Below, one piece after another: positions 31,964 through 39,772 of a stretch of DNA of 42,877 nt. The stretch comes from Acidobacteriota bacterium. Lineage in GTDB: Bacteria > Acidobacteriota > UBA6911 > RPQK01 > JAJDTT01. Every line of letters begins with the position of its first letter. The first letter of the stretch is position 1. The DNA lies in the NCBI GenBank assembly GCA_022827025.1, contig JAJDTT010000262.1, positions 1-42,877 of the forward strand, given 5' to 3'. Made by a program: the position numbers and the translations under genes. The notes below the pieces were generated by a model. That model did not search any database. It was not told the origin of the DNA and saw only the letters and a program-made list of their open reading frames with translations.

Positions 31964-33931
31964 TCAGGGGAGGTCGAGCGCTGGGTTGCGATCAAAGAAA
32001 TCGAATGGACGGAGCTCGAAGCCGTACCAGACCGTCGGCATGACCGGCCAGTCCTCGGAGCGGGGCAGATGATGCATGCCGATGGTGTGCCAGACCACGA
32101 TGTCCGTGTCACGGATGGGCCGGTCGGCTGCCGTCCACGCCGGCAACCCCTGGCCGGGCTCGCTCAGGGTGGGGTGATCGCCGGCCGCGTGGCGCTCCTC
32201 GTCCCGTTGCGGCGTCACCCAGAGGTGGTGGTCGATGAATCCGGCGCGCCGCCGCGGGTAGTCGTCTTCCGACAGGAGTGTGTTGGCGTTCCTGCCGGGA
32301 ACCACCTGGAAGCTCGTGGGGTAGCCGGAGGAGTTTCGCCGGCCGTTGCTGAGAACGCGCCACAGCGCGGGCCGTTGGAGATTGATGTCCAGTTTCGCTT
32401 CATGCTCGCTGGCCGGGACGTGCGGCTCCCGAACCCACAGGCTCCGGCGGGGGTGGCCTTCGGGCAGCCGCCGGGTCACCAGGCGGTCGGCCACGAAGCG
32501 GTTCTTGGCGCCGTCGACGTCCAGGTCGAGACGGTAGCTGAAGTAGTGGTCATGATTCACCGCCACGATGTTGCGGTCCACGAAGCGGCCGTAGGCGTCG
32601 GCGCCGGGCTCCGCCTCCAGGGCATTCTCCGACTTGGTCGCCTTGGCTTCGACGATGCCGGTCGTACCCACCCGCACCTCGATGGCGCCATCCTGGCGGA
32701 AAATCCAGTCGAGCAGGTAGTCGTAGTTGCCGACGACGGCCCCGACACGAACGACTAGGTCGCGGCTGCGCCGGCTGTCCGGCAGCTCGGAAGACCAATG
32801 GCGCCAGGAGGGATCACCGGTCTCCCTTTCGAAGACACAGATCGTGTCGGCCACGGTGCGCGGACGGCCCTTTTCGTTGCTGATCACTGTGTCGATGTAG
32901 GTGGCGTAGCCGGGACAGTCACGACCCCGAAGGAGCGCGTTCGCCAACCCGCTGGACATAAATTCGCCGACGTCGATGAAGTTGCGGCGGTACCATCCGA
33001 AGGAAGGATCCATGTAGGGAACGAATATCTCGGACAAGTGCCCCTGGTACATCACTGAACGGGCGGGCTCGCCGGGTTTCTCCTGGTAGCTCACCAGGGA
33101 AAGGACCACACCGACACGCTGGTCCGGCCGCAGGTGGAAGCGCCAGTTCTGCCAACGAACCTGGCGCCCGTCGAGTTGGAATCCGGGGCCCAGCGGCTGA
33201 CGAGTGTCGAGCGGGCCCGGAACTTTCCGGGGGCGTTCGAGCGTGGTGCGGTCATAATCCGCGTCGGTCGCGGTGAGCGGCACGGGACCATCGTCGACGA
33301 CCCGAAGGACCTCTTCCGATTCGAGATCGACCACAGCCGACAGGCCCTCGACCTGGCGGGTCCAGGCGTTTCGGACCCCACGGGGCTCGGAGCACCGGAC
33401 GTTCCCGAGGCGCCGCCCGCGTTCTTCCTCGGTTCCGAAGTAGCCCGGCGGACCGGTGCCGCAATTGAGAAAGGTGTTGTCGGTGATTCCGCGAGCCTCC
33501 AGGCCGGAGACGAAGTCCGGATGTTCGAGCACTTTGTCGACCATGGCCTTGGAGTCGTCGGCATTCCAGTTCGCGTGGACACCCTTCAACGGGGTCCAGG
33601 ACGCGACCTGGTCCTCGGTCAGATCCACGATCGCCTCGAACGCGTCATCGCCGCGGCGCACCACGGCGTAGGCCTTGCGAGGCATCTCGGCGCCCGGACG
33701 CCAGGCCAGCACCTCCCGCTTCGGAGGTTCCCGTAGCGTCAGTTGGGAGAATCGGGTCTCCCTGTCCATGTGCCCGGCATCTCGGAGGAGTTCGAGCACT
33801 CGCCAGACTTCCCGGTAGCTGAGCGGATCGAGCGGATGGCCGGCCGCCGGCGCCGGCTGCGGGCCCGCGAGAGCCGCGGCAAGGATGAATGAGAGGGGCA
33901 AATGGATCAAAATCTTCACCTCGGCCCGCAC
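31964..33931 (-). CDS. Copper-containing primary-amine oxidase
   Basis: This 655-residue periplasmic enzyme oxidises primary amines to aldehyde, NH3 and H2O2. The topaquinone precursor is Tyr403 in VGNYDYLLDW. Copper ligands are His460 and His462 (NHDHYFSYRLD) and His621 in HHLPRSEDWPVMP. The catalytic base is probably Asp320 in YRRNFIDVGEF. A signal-like hydrophobic stretch (LIHLPLSFILAAALAG) follows the start. The start codon is GTG at 33931, with a second possible GTG at 33919 nearer the hydrophobic stretch; neither has a strong ribosome site. Length is in the family range. It is divergent to the Tat amidohydrolase across 132 bp containing one stem-loop. Confidence 0.93.
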   Translation of the reverse strand: MRAEVKILIHLPLSFILAAALAGPQPAPAAGHPLDPLSYREVWRVLELLRDAGHMDRETRFSQLTLREPPKREVLAWRPGAEMPRKAYAVVRRGDDAFEAIVDLTEDQVASWTPLKGVHANWNADDSKAMVDKVLEHPDFVSGLEARGITDNTFLNCGTGPPGYFGTEEERGRRLGNVRCSEPRGVRNAWTRQVEGLSAVVDLESEEVLRVVDDGPVPLTATDADYDRTTLERPRKVPGPLDTRQPLGPGFQLDGRQVRWQNWRFHLRPDQRVGVVLSLVSYQEKPGEPARSVMYQGHLSEIFVPYMDPSFGWYRRNFIDVGEFMSSGLANALLRGRDCPGYATYIDTVISNEKGRPRTVADTICVFERETGDPSWRHWSSELPDSRRSRDLVVRVGAVVGNYDYLLDWIFRQDGAIEVRVGTTGIVEAKATKSENALEAEPGADAYGRFVDRNIVAVNHDHYFSYRLDLDVDGAKNRFVADRLVTRRLPEGHPRRSLWVREPHVPASEHEAKLDINLQRPALWRVLSNGRRNSSGYPTSFQVVPGRNANTLLSEDDYPRRRAGFIDHHLWVTPQRDEERHAAGDHPTLSEPGQGLPAWTAADRPIRDTDIVVWHTIGMHHLPRSEDWPVMPTVWYGFELRPFDFFDRNPALDLP

Positions 33932-33987
33932 ACCGCGTGGGTCGTATGACAGGCGTCCTTGGGCAGATTGTGGCAGTTGCGAGGATT

Positions 33988-34003
33988 GCCCACAAGGATG
34001 GGC
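33988..34003. repeat. Short stem-loop in the divergent gap
   Basis: GCCCA pairs with TGGGC around CAAGGA, matching the purine-loop family. Unlike most copies, it lies in a promoter region, between the amine oxidase and the amidohydrolase. Confidence 0.45.
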
Positions 34004-34063
34004 CTATCTCATATTTCCACCAGAGTCGGATATGATCCAGCTTCGAGCAACGGGAGTAAGACG

Positions 34064-35326
34064 ATGGCCAGAAGACGGGATTTCCTCAAAGGGGCGGCCG
34101 GATTGGCAGCAGGTCTGCTGGCCGGATCCTGCCTCAGTGACTCCTCCGACACGCCGATCCAAAAGCCGGGGACCGGCCCGTCCGGAGACGACAACCCGCT
34201 GAGAAAGGGAAGGACCATGATCGTAGACTCGCACGCCTACGTGTTTCCACCCGGGGACGAGCCGGCGGGGCACGCCAGTCCCCAAAAGCACCTGGCCTGG
34301 ATCCAGGCGGCTCACGCGGGACACCATCAACCCGCCTGGAGGGTTCGGGACCGGGCGCCGGCCTCGTCCGAGCCCCTGGCGCCGAAGGGATTCAAGAATC
34401 TGTCCGATCTGCCCGACGTGAACTTCCGAGTGGATCACGAACGCGGCCGGGTGGTCTGGACCATTGACGGGGAGGACTACACGAAACAGTTCTATCCCCC
34501 CAACCTGCGAAATCTGGAATTCACACCTCACAGCCTTATCGCCGAGATGGACTACGCCGGCGTTGACGTGACGCTGCTGCACACCGACCCCATGTTGATC
34601 CGCGACAGTCGCTATCTGGCGGACAGCGTGCGCCTGTATCCGGACCGCCTGCGCTCCATGGCTCCGGTGGATGAATGGCGGATTCCAACGGAAACCGACG
34701 CCGTCATCCGGGAACTGGACACGGCCATCAACCAGCTCGGCCTTCACGCCATCAAGTTCATTCCCCCTCTGGGCTACCTGGGAAGCAGCGCTCCCTGGGA
34801 CGACGGCCCCTATCGTCCCTTCTGGGAGGCGGCCACCTCCTGGAAGGTTCCGGTCTTCTTCACTCTGGGCACGGGACCGGGCGCCGTGTCCCTGGAGGAC
34901 CAACGCGCCGGGTATCTCAACGAACTGGGAATCCTGATGCGCTGGATGGAACGCTATCCCGAAACGGTGTGCAGCCTCACCCACGGCTTTCCCTGGCGCG
35001 TATTTTTGGACGGGGACGGGCTCCGTCTGCCGCCGGACATCTGGCAACCCTTCCGGAACCCGAAATGCAACCTGGAGGTGAGCTTCCCGGTGCGGCTCGG
35101 CGATCTCTTCGATTACCCCTACCGGGAGGTGTGGCCCACCCTGGAGGCGATGGCGGAACACGTGGGTCCCGCCCAACTGCTGTGGGGCACCGACATGCCC
35201 TTCCAGAACCGCTTCTGCACCTACCGCCAGTCCCGTGACTGGATCGAGAAATACTGCCGTTTCCTGGGTCCGGCGGATCTCGCCCAGATCATGGGCGGGA
35301 CGACCGCCCGCATCCTCGGGCTGTGA
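34064..35326 (+). CDS. Tat-exported amidohydrolase family 2 protein
   Basis: This 420-residue protein starts at 34064 with twin arginines and a hydrophobic core (MARRRDFLKGAAGLAAGLLA) followed by GSCLS, which may also be a lipobox; GGGAG lies 8 nt upstream. The amidohydrolase-2 domain starts at MIVDSHAYVFPPGDE, where the second metal-site His of the usual D-x-H-x-H is replaced by Tyr (HAY). Later landmarks are HAIKFIPPLGYLG, CSLTHGFPW and LLWGTDMPFQ with the conserved Asp. The metal site may therefore be altered, as in decarboxylase-like members. The stop is followed at once by a stem-loop-rich 640-bp gap. Confidence 0.8.
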   Translation: MARRRDFLKGAAGLAAGLLAGSCLSDSSDTPIQKPGTGPSGDDNPLRKGRTMIVDSHAYVFPPGDEPAGHASPQKHLAWIQAAHAGHHQPAWRVRDRAPASSEPLAPKGFKNLSDLPDVNFRVDHERGRVVWTIDGEDYTKQFYPPNLRNLEFTPHSLIAEMDYAGVDVTLLHTDPMLIRDSRYLADSVRLYPDRLRSMAPVDEWRIPTETDAVIRELDTAINQLGLHAIKFIPPLGYLGSSAPWDDGPYRPFWEAATSWKVPVFFTLGTGPGAVSLEDQRAGYLNELGILMRWMERYPETVCSLTHGFPWRVFLDGDGLRLPPDIWQPFRNPKCNLEVSFPVRLGDLFDYPYREVWPTLEAMAEHVGPAQLLWGTDMPFQNRFCTYRQSRDWIEKYCRFLGPADLAQIMGGTTARILGL

Positions 35327-35333
35327 GGAGCGA

Positions 35334-35371
35334 CGTGTTTCACGCGGAGCGGCGTCTTTCAGGTGGAGTAT
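35334..35371. repeat. Degenerate stem-loops after the amidohydrolase
   Basis: CGTG/CACG around TTT (35334-35344) and GGAGCGGCGTCTTTCAGG (from 35346), which has the typical left flank and arm but a decayed right arm. The following stretch 35372-35541 shows no gene or repeat that I can recognise. Confidence 0.5.
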
Positions 35372-35541
35372 CCATGTTGCAAGTGAAGGAGCGGCGTCAT
35401 CCTTGGCACCGTCTCACGACCTCGCATTCAAGAAAAACCGAGCGGACGCATCGTCTCTCCCTCGCCCGTGTTCGTCCTCACCCCTCCCCCAGCCCGAAAA
35501 CGAACGGAAGGACCGACCTCCCTTCGTCTGAGAAAAACATG

Positions 35542-35725
35542 CCCCCCGGAGGGGGGACATTCTTGTCCCCCTCTTCTCTACGGTTGCTTTCGCTGGTCTC
35601 CGGCGGGGCCGGAGTTAGGCGAATAGGAGGGGGGACTTTTAGTCCCCCCGAGGGAGTGGGGGTAGGAAAACCCCCACTCCTTTTCACGCAGGATTTCGCC
35701 GGACCGGGGCCGGTGGGGGAGCTCC
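35542..35725. repeat. Composite intergenic repeat, copy 2, with preceding stem-loops
   Basis: CCCCCC/GGGGGG around GGA (35542-35556) overlaps GGGGGACA/TGTCCCCC around TTCT (35552-35571). From 35603 the sequence repeats 4561-4686: a 9-bp stem with TTT loop (35629-35649), the 11-bp stem with AGGAAA loop (35653-35680), and the ACCGG/CCGGT segment. The 8-bp stem in copy 1 is one base pair longer here on both sides. Confidence 0.85.
35653..35680 (+). terminator. Possible terminator within composite repeat copy 2
   Basis: The same perfect 11-bp stem and AGGAAA loop as at 4610-4637, here followed by TTTTC. It lies 327 bp after the amidohydrolase stop, so its role as that gene's terminator is less certain. 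Confidence 0.4.
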
Positions 35726-35785
35726 GAAGAAAAGCCCCCAAGACGTCCAGCCGCCGAGCTTCGAGCACACCCAACGCTCGAAAGA

Positions 35786-35957
35786 GGGCGCCAAGAATGA
35801 CGCCCCTCCAAACGAGCACCGGCGTCCTTCCGGGCACCGACTGGGAAGGGCGTCCGGAGCGGCGTGTTTTACGCGCCGACTGGGACCGGCGTCCTTCCGG
35901 GCGCCGGTCTCCGGAGTGGCAACACAACGAAAGAATTCCCGGCGCCTATAAGACGCC
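35786..35957. repeat. Stem-loop cluster downstream of the FG-GAP gene
   Basis: Stem-loops at 35786-35805 (loop AGAA), 35821-35838 (degenerate), 35861-35877 (loop TTT, one G/T wobble), 35885-35908 (10-bp arms, loop TTCC, one wobble) and 35941-35957 (loop ATA). CTGGGA linkers and GGAGCGGCG flanks recur. The last ends 9 bp from the stop of the FG-GAP gene. Confidence 0.75.
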
Positions 35958-35966
35958 CCTCCGCCC

Positions 35967-38417
35967 CTATTCCCCTTCCGTCACCAAGATCACCCGGTCG
36001 GCCGGCAGGTCATGGAGGGTCTGTTTCTCCCCGCTCGGCCAGTGGACCTCAAGCGATTCCACCCGGGTCCTGCCCCCCAACCCGAAGCTCATCCGATAGG
36101 GGTTGGTGGACCCGAATCCCTCGCTGCCCTTCACCTCGCGGTGCACGATCAGGCCGCCGGCCCGGGCCACCAGCGTGGCTCCCACGCCGTGGCGGTTGCT
36201 TCGGGTTCCGGCGAGATCGACCTGGAGCCAGTGGTTCCGGTTCCCTTTCTCGTTCCTGTAGAAGGCGTTCTCCCACATGTCCCCTGGATCGGCCGCCCCG
36301 ATCTGGGCGTAGATATCCAGGTCGCCGTCCCCGTCGTAGTCGATGAAGGTCACGCCGTGCCCCTTACCGATGTGGCCCAGCCCCGAGGTCATGGTCAGGT
36401 CCGAAAAGGTCCCGTCGCCGTTGTTGCGGAAGAAACGGTTGGGCTCCAGGCGGGAGAGCTGCGGGTCTCCCGTGCCGAAGAAGATGTCCATGTACCCATC
36501 GTTGTCCACGTCGGCCACGCCGGCGCCCATGCTGCCCACCGGGTAGTAGAGCCGGGACTCCCAGGTCGCATCGGTGAAGGTCCCGTCCCGGTTGTTTCGG
36601 AACAGCCGGGGGGCGTTGCGATCGACCGCCTCCAGGTTGGGGACGGAGTAGGTCCGCTGCAGGCCGGCCAACACCGCCGGCCAGGTCCCCAGGCTGGTGG
36701 CCAGGAGGTCGGGATAGCCGTCGTTGTTGTAGTCGAAGAAGAAACAGACGTATCCGGCGTGGGCGGGCTGAACGGCCCCCGCCTGACGGGCCACCTCGGT
36801 GAAGCTGAGGTTGCCGTTGTTGCGATAGAGGCGGTTGGGAGCGGGGTCCCAGCCGTTGATGAACAGATCCAGGTCGCCGTCCCGGTCGTAGTCGCCCAGG
36901 GCGATCCCGATGGTCCCGAATTCGGGAGGCTCCGCCAGGCCGGCTTGCCGGGTCACGTTGGCGAAGGTCCCGTTGCCGTTGTTCCGGTAGATCTGGGTGG
37001 TCGACCCGTCCCTCAGCACCCCGTTGCCCACCACCAGGTCCAGGTCGCCGTCGTTGTCGAGATCTCCCCAGAGGGATACGAATCCGGAGCCCGGGTCGGC
37101 CACGCCCGCGTGTCGCGAGACGTCTTCGAAGGTCCCGTCCCCCCGGTTCCGGAAGAGCCGGTTGGCCATGGGGCCGCTCCAGCCGTTGAGGCAGAGGTAG
37201 ATGTCGATGGCCCCGTCGTTGTCGTAGTCGACGAAGTTGAGGCTGTAGCCCGACGGGACCCTCGACAGCCCCGCCCGGTCCGTGACCTCCACGAACCGGC
37301 GCCCGTCGTTGCGGTAGAGTGCGACGAAGGTGTCCCTTCCGCCCAGGAGCAGGTCCAGGTCGCCGTCGCCGTCAAAGTCGCCCCAGGCGCAGGTCCCGTG
37401 GCCGTCCCGCCGGTTGACGCCGAGACTGGCGGCCACGTCGGTGAATTCCAGCAGCGGCGGATTCACTCGGCCGGCCGGTTCCGAACGAAGCGGAAAGAGC
37501 AGCTCGGGAGGGAAATCGACCGGAAGACTTCCCAGACGGTCCAGCACCACCTTGAACAGCCACTGGCTGAACGGATCGGCTCGAATCTGCAAGGCGTTGA
37601 GAATGGACTTCCCGGCCGCCGGGTAGTTCCCCAGGTGAATATGGCTGGTGGCGACTCCGCGGAAGGCTTCGATCCGCTGGCCGGGCGTCAGGCGCCGGAG
37701 GAGCGCGGACTGATAGGTCTCGATGGCCTCGGCGTGCCGGCCGCTCTTGGCCTGGACTTTGGCCAGCAGGATGAGCGCCGACTCCTCGTCCGGTGTGAAC
37801 GGCGCCGTTTCGGCGAGCATTCGCTCCAGGAGGGAGGCGGCGCGGTCGAGTCCGATCATGGAATCATGTGGCACCCGGTCTGCGGTCTCGACGTAGAACC
37901 GGACCCCGCTCAGTCCCATCCACTCGGCGACATTCAGCAGAAAGGGGTGGGACGAGGGCCGAATCGCCATGACCTTCCGGGCCAGTTCGTAGGCGCCCCC
38001 GGGATCGTAGTAGACGCTCCCCTTTCCCCGGTGGATCGGGTACTTCAGGCGGAGTGCGTTGAGATGTTCGGGGTCGATGGCGAGCGCCCGGTCCAGCTCG
38101 CGAACGGCCTGCCCCAGGGATTCCCGTCCCGCGGCGGCGGTGCGCGACTGGTTGAAGTCGACGATGTGGGTGCGGGCGAGCTGATAGTGCAGGTCGGCGT
38201 TGGCCGGGCCGGCGGACACGCACTCCCGGAGCTTGTCCCTGGCCTCGACCGTTCGAGTCTGGAGAATCAGGGACAGGGCTTCCTCGTAATTCCCCCCGCA
38301 GACCGATTCCTGTCCGGCCGCCCGAATTTCTTCCCCCAACCCCAGCAGAATCGGGAGCGAAAAAATGGCCCTCAGAGTCAGCGCCGAGAGACCCGGGAGT
38401 GGCGCGGAAATCAGCAT
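35967..38417 (-). CDS. Secreted TPR / FG-GAP (VCBS) / UnbV-ASPIC protein
   Basis: This 816-residue exported protein has a signal-like N-terminus (LTLRAIFSLPILLGLG). TPR helices run about 40-340 (ANADLHYQLARTHI, AVRELDRALAIDPEHLNALRL). Seven or more FG-GAP/VCBS blades follow, each with a calcium-type loop such as DFDGDGDLDLLLGG, DLDNDGDLDLVVGN and DVDNDGYMDIFFGTG. A C-terminal UnbV/ASPIC domain includes HWLQVDLAGTRSNRHGVGA. Such proteins are extracellular or surface adhesins or scaffolds; no enzymatic activity is established. ATG 38417 overlaps the aminotransferase stop by 7 nt, so it is probably translated by coupling. The frame is open up to 39068 but that part is inside the aminotransferase gene. 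Confidence 0.88.
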   Translation of the reverse strand: MLISAPLPGLSALTLRAIFSLPILLGLGEEIRAAGQESVCGGNYEEALSLILQTRTVEARDKLRECVSAGPANADLHYQLARTHIVDFNQSRTAAAGRESLGQAVRELDRALAIDPEHLNALRLKYPIHRGKGSVYYDPGGAYELARKVMAIRPSSHPFLLNVAEWMGLSGVRFYVETADRVPHDSMIGLDRAASLLERMLAETAPFTPDEESALILLAKVQAKSGRHAEAIETYQSALLRRLTPGQRIEAFRGVATSHIHLGNYPAAGKSILNALQIRADPFSQWLFKVVLDRLGSLPVDFPPELLFPLRSEPAGRVNPPLLEFTDVAASLGVNRRDGHGTCAWGDFDGDGDLDLLLGGRDTFVALYRNDGRRFVEVTDRAGLSRVPSGYSLNFVDYDNDGAIDIYLCLNGWSGPMANRLFRNRGDGTFEDVSRHAGVADPGSGFVSLWGDLDNDGDLDLVVGNGVLRDGSTTQIYRNNGNGTFANVTRQAGLAEPPEFGTIGIALGDYDRDGDLDLFINGWDPAPNRLYRNNGNLSFTEVARQAGAVQPAHAGYVCFFFDYNNDGYPDLLATSLGTWPAVLAGLQRTYSVPNLEAVDRNAPRLFRNNRDGTFTDATWESRLYYPVGSMGAGVADVDNDGYMDIFFGTGDPQLSRLEPNRFFRNNGDGTFSDLTMTSGLGHIGKGHGVTFIDYDGDGDLDIYAQIGAADPGDMWENAFYRNEKGNRNHWLQVDLAGTRSNRHGVGATLVARAGGLIVHREVKGSEGFGSTNPYRMSFGLGGRTRVESLEVHWPSGEKQTLHDLPADRVILVTEGE

Positions 38418-39712
38418 AGCCGTTGGAATACCCGTGACATCTTGTCCAGCGTCTCGGCAATGTCCTCCTCGCCATGGACGGCCGAGACGTACCATCTGCC
38501 GTCGGGCAGGAGGTAGATGCCCTCTTTCAAGGCCTCCATGACGAACCGGCTCAGGCGGTCCGTGTCGTCTTCCAGGGTATCCCGATAGTCGGCCAGGTCG
38601 TCCTTTTCCGTGAAGTGCACGCTGAACGCCGTGCCCAGACCGGTGATCTTCACCGGGAACGGCCGGTCCGCCGCAAGGGTCCGCAATCCCTTCATCAGCC
38701 TCTCTCCCATGGCCAGCGCCTGAGCCAGAGGAGCGCCGCCGTCTTTCTCGAGTGCGGCCAGGGTGGTGTCGGCCGCCGCCACCGAGAGGGGGTTGCCGTT
38801 GTAGGTCCCGCCGAAGGCGACGCCGTCCATCAGTTGCTCCATGATGGCCCGCCGGCCGGCCACCGCGCTGAAGGGCAGGCCGCCCCCGATGGCTTTTCCG
38901 AGAGTGCACAGATCGGGCGTGAGTCCAAAATGCTCCTGGGCGCCGCCCAGGGCGATGCGGAAGCCCGTGATGACCTCGTCGAAGATCAGGAGGGCGCCGT
39001 GCCGGGCGCAGATCTCTTGCACGTTGCGCAGGTAATCTTCCCGCGGCAGCAGGCAACCGCTGTTGCACAGGACCGGCTCCATGATCACCGCGGCGATGTC
39101 GCCGCCGTGCTGCCGGAAGAGGCCTTCAACCAGGTCCGTTCGATTCCAGGCGCAGACCAGCAGATCGTCCAGCGCGGCCAGCAACTGTCCCCGGGTGCCG
39201 GGTGCGGTCCGGGGACGCTCGACGGTCCCGATTTCTTCCAGCGCGGGGTGGTAGCTGGCCAGGATCGAGTCCATCCAGCCGTGGTAGTGGCCTTCGAACT
39301 TGACCACGAGCTTCCGCCCGGTGAAGGCTCGCGAGAGACGCAGGGCCAGTTGCACCGCTTCGCTTCCACTGGAAGTGAACGCGACCCGTTCGGCGCAGGG
39401 AACCAGCCGTTGAACCCGCTCGGACAGGCGGGACTCCAGCTCGTGCTGGGCGCCGTAATGGAAGGGGCGTTCGACCTGGTCCCGCAGCGTCTCCAGCAGG
39501 TCGGGATGGCGATGGCCCAGGATCAGTGGGCCCCAGCCCAGGCCGTAGTCGATGTAGCGGTTCCCGTCCACGTCTTCCAGCCGGCAACCCGAGCCGTCCC
39601 GAAAGAACAGCGGCACGGGAGACTTGCGCCGGAAAGGACTGCTGACGCCGCCGGCCAGGGACCCTTCGGCCCGAACCAGGAACTCCCTTGATTTCTTCCA
39701 TTTATCTTCCAT
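38411..39712 (-). CDS. Glutamate-1-semialdehyde-aminotransferase-like class III aminotransferase
   Basis: This 433-residue cytoplasmic PLP enzyme has the phosphate-binding SSGSEAVQLALRL (114-126), EGHYHGWMDS, Asp245 in LLIFDEVITGFR, and the PLP Lys273 in LGKAIGGGLPFSAVAG. GGTYNGNPLSVAAA is also typical of the HemL-like group. The alignment is closest to GSA aminomutase relatives, but the context (no haem genes, coupled to a surface FG-GAP protein) suggests a different amino-group substrate. The start is ATG 39712, where family similarity begins; the upstream open frame to 40150 is a shadow of the ceramidase-like gene. Only a weak ribosome site (GAGAG) is seen. It is divergent to the ceramidase-like gene with 60 bp between. 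Confidence 0.85.
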   Translation of the reverse strand: MEDKWKKSREFLVRAEGSLAGGVSSPFRRKSPVPLFFRDGSGCRLEDVDGNRYIDYGLGWGPLILGHRHPDLLETLRDQVERPFHYGAQHELESRLSERVQRLVPCAERVAFTSSGSEAVQLALRLSRAFTGRKLVVKFEGHYHGWMDSILASYHPALEEIGTVERPRTAPGTRGQLLAALDDLLVCAWNRTDLVEGLFRQHGGDIAAVIMEPVLCNSGCLLPREDYLRNVQEICARHGALLIFDEVITGFRIALGGAQEHFGLTPDLCTLGKAIGGGLPFSAVAGRRAIMEQLMDGVAFGGTYNGNPLSVAAADTTLAALEKDGGAPLAQALAMGERLMKGLRTLAADRPFPVKITGLGTAFSVHFTEKDDLADYRDTLEDDTDRLSRFVMEALKEGIYLLPDGRWYVSAVHGEEDIAETLDKMSRVFQRLC

Positions 39713-39772
39713 GGGACTCTCGAAGGCCGCCGGTTCACTGTGTATCTTATGACTAACCTGCGGAGAATGATA

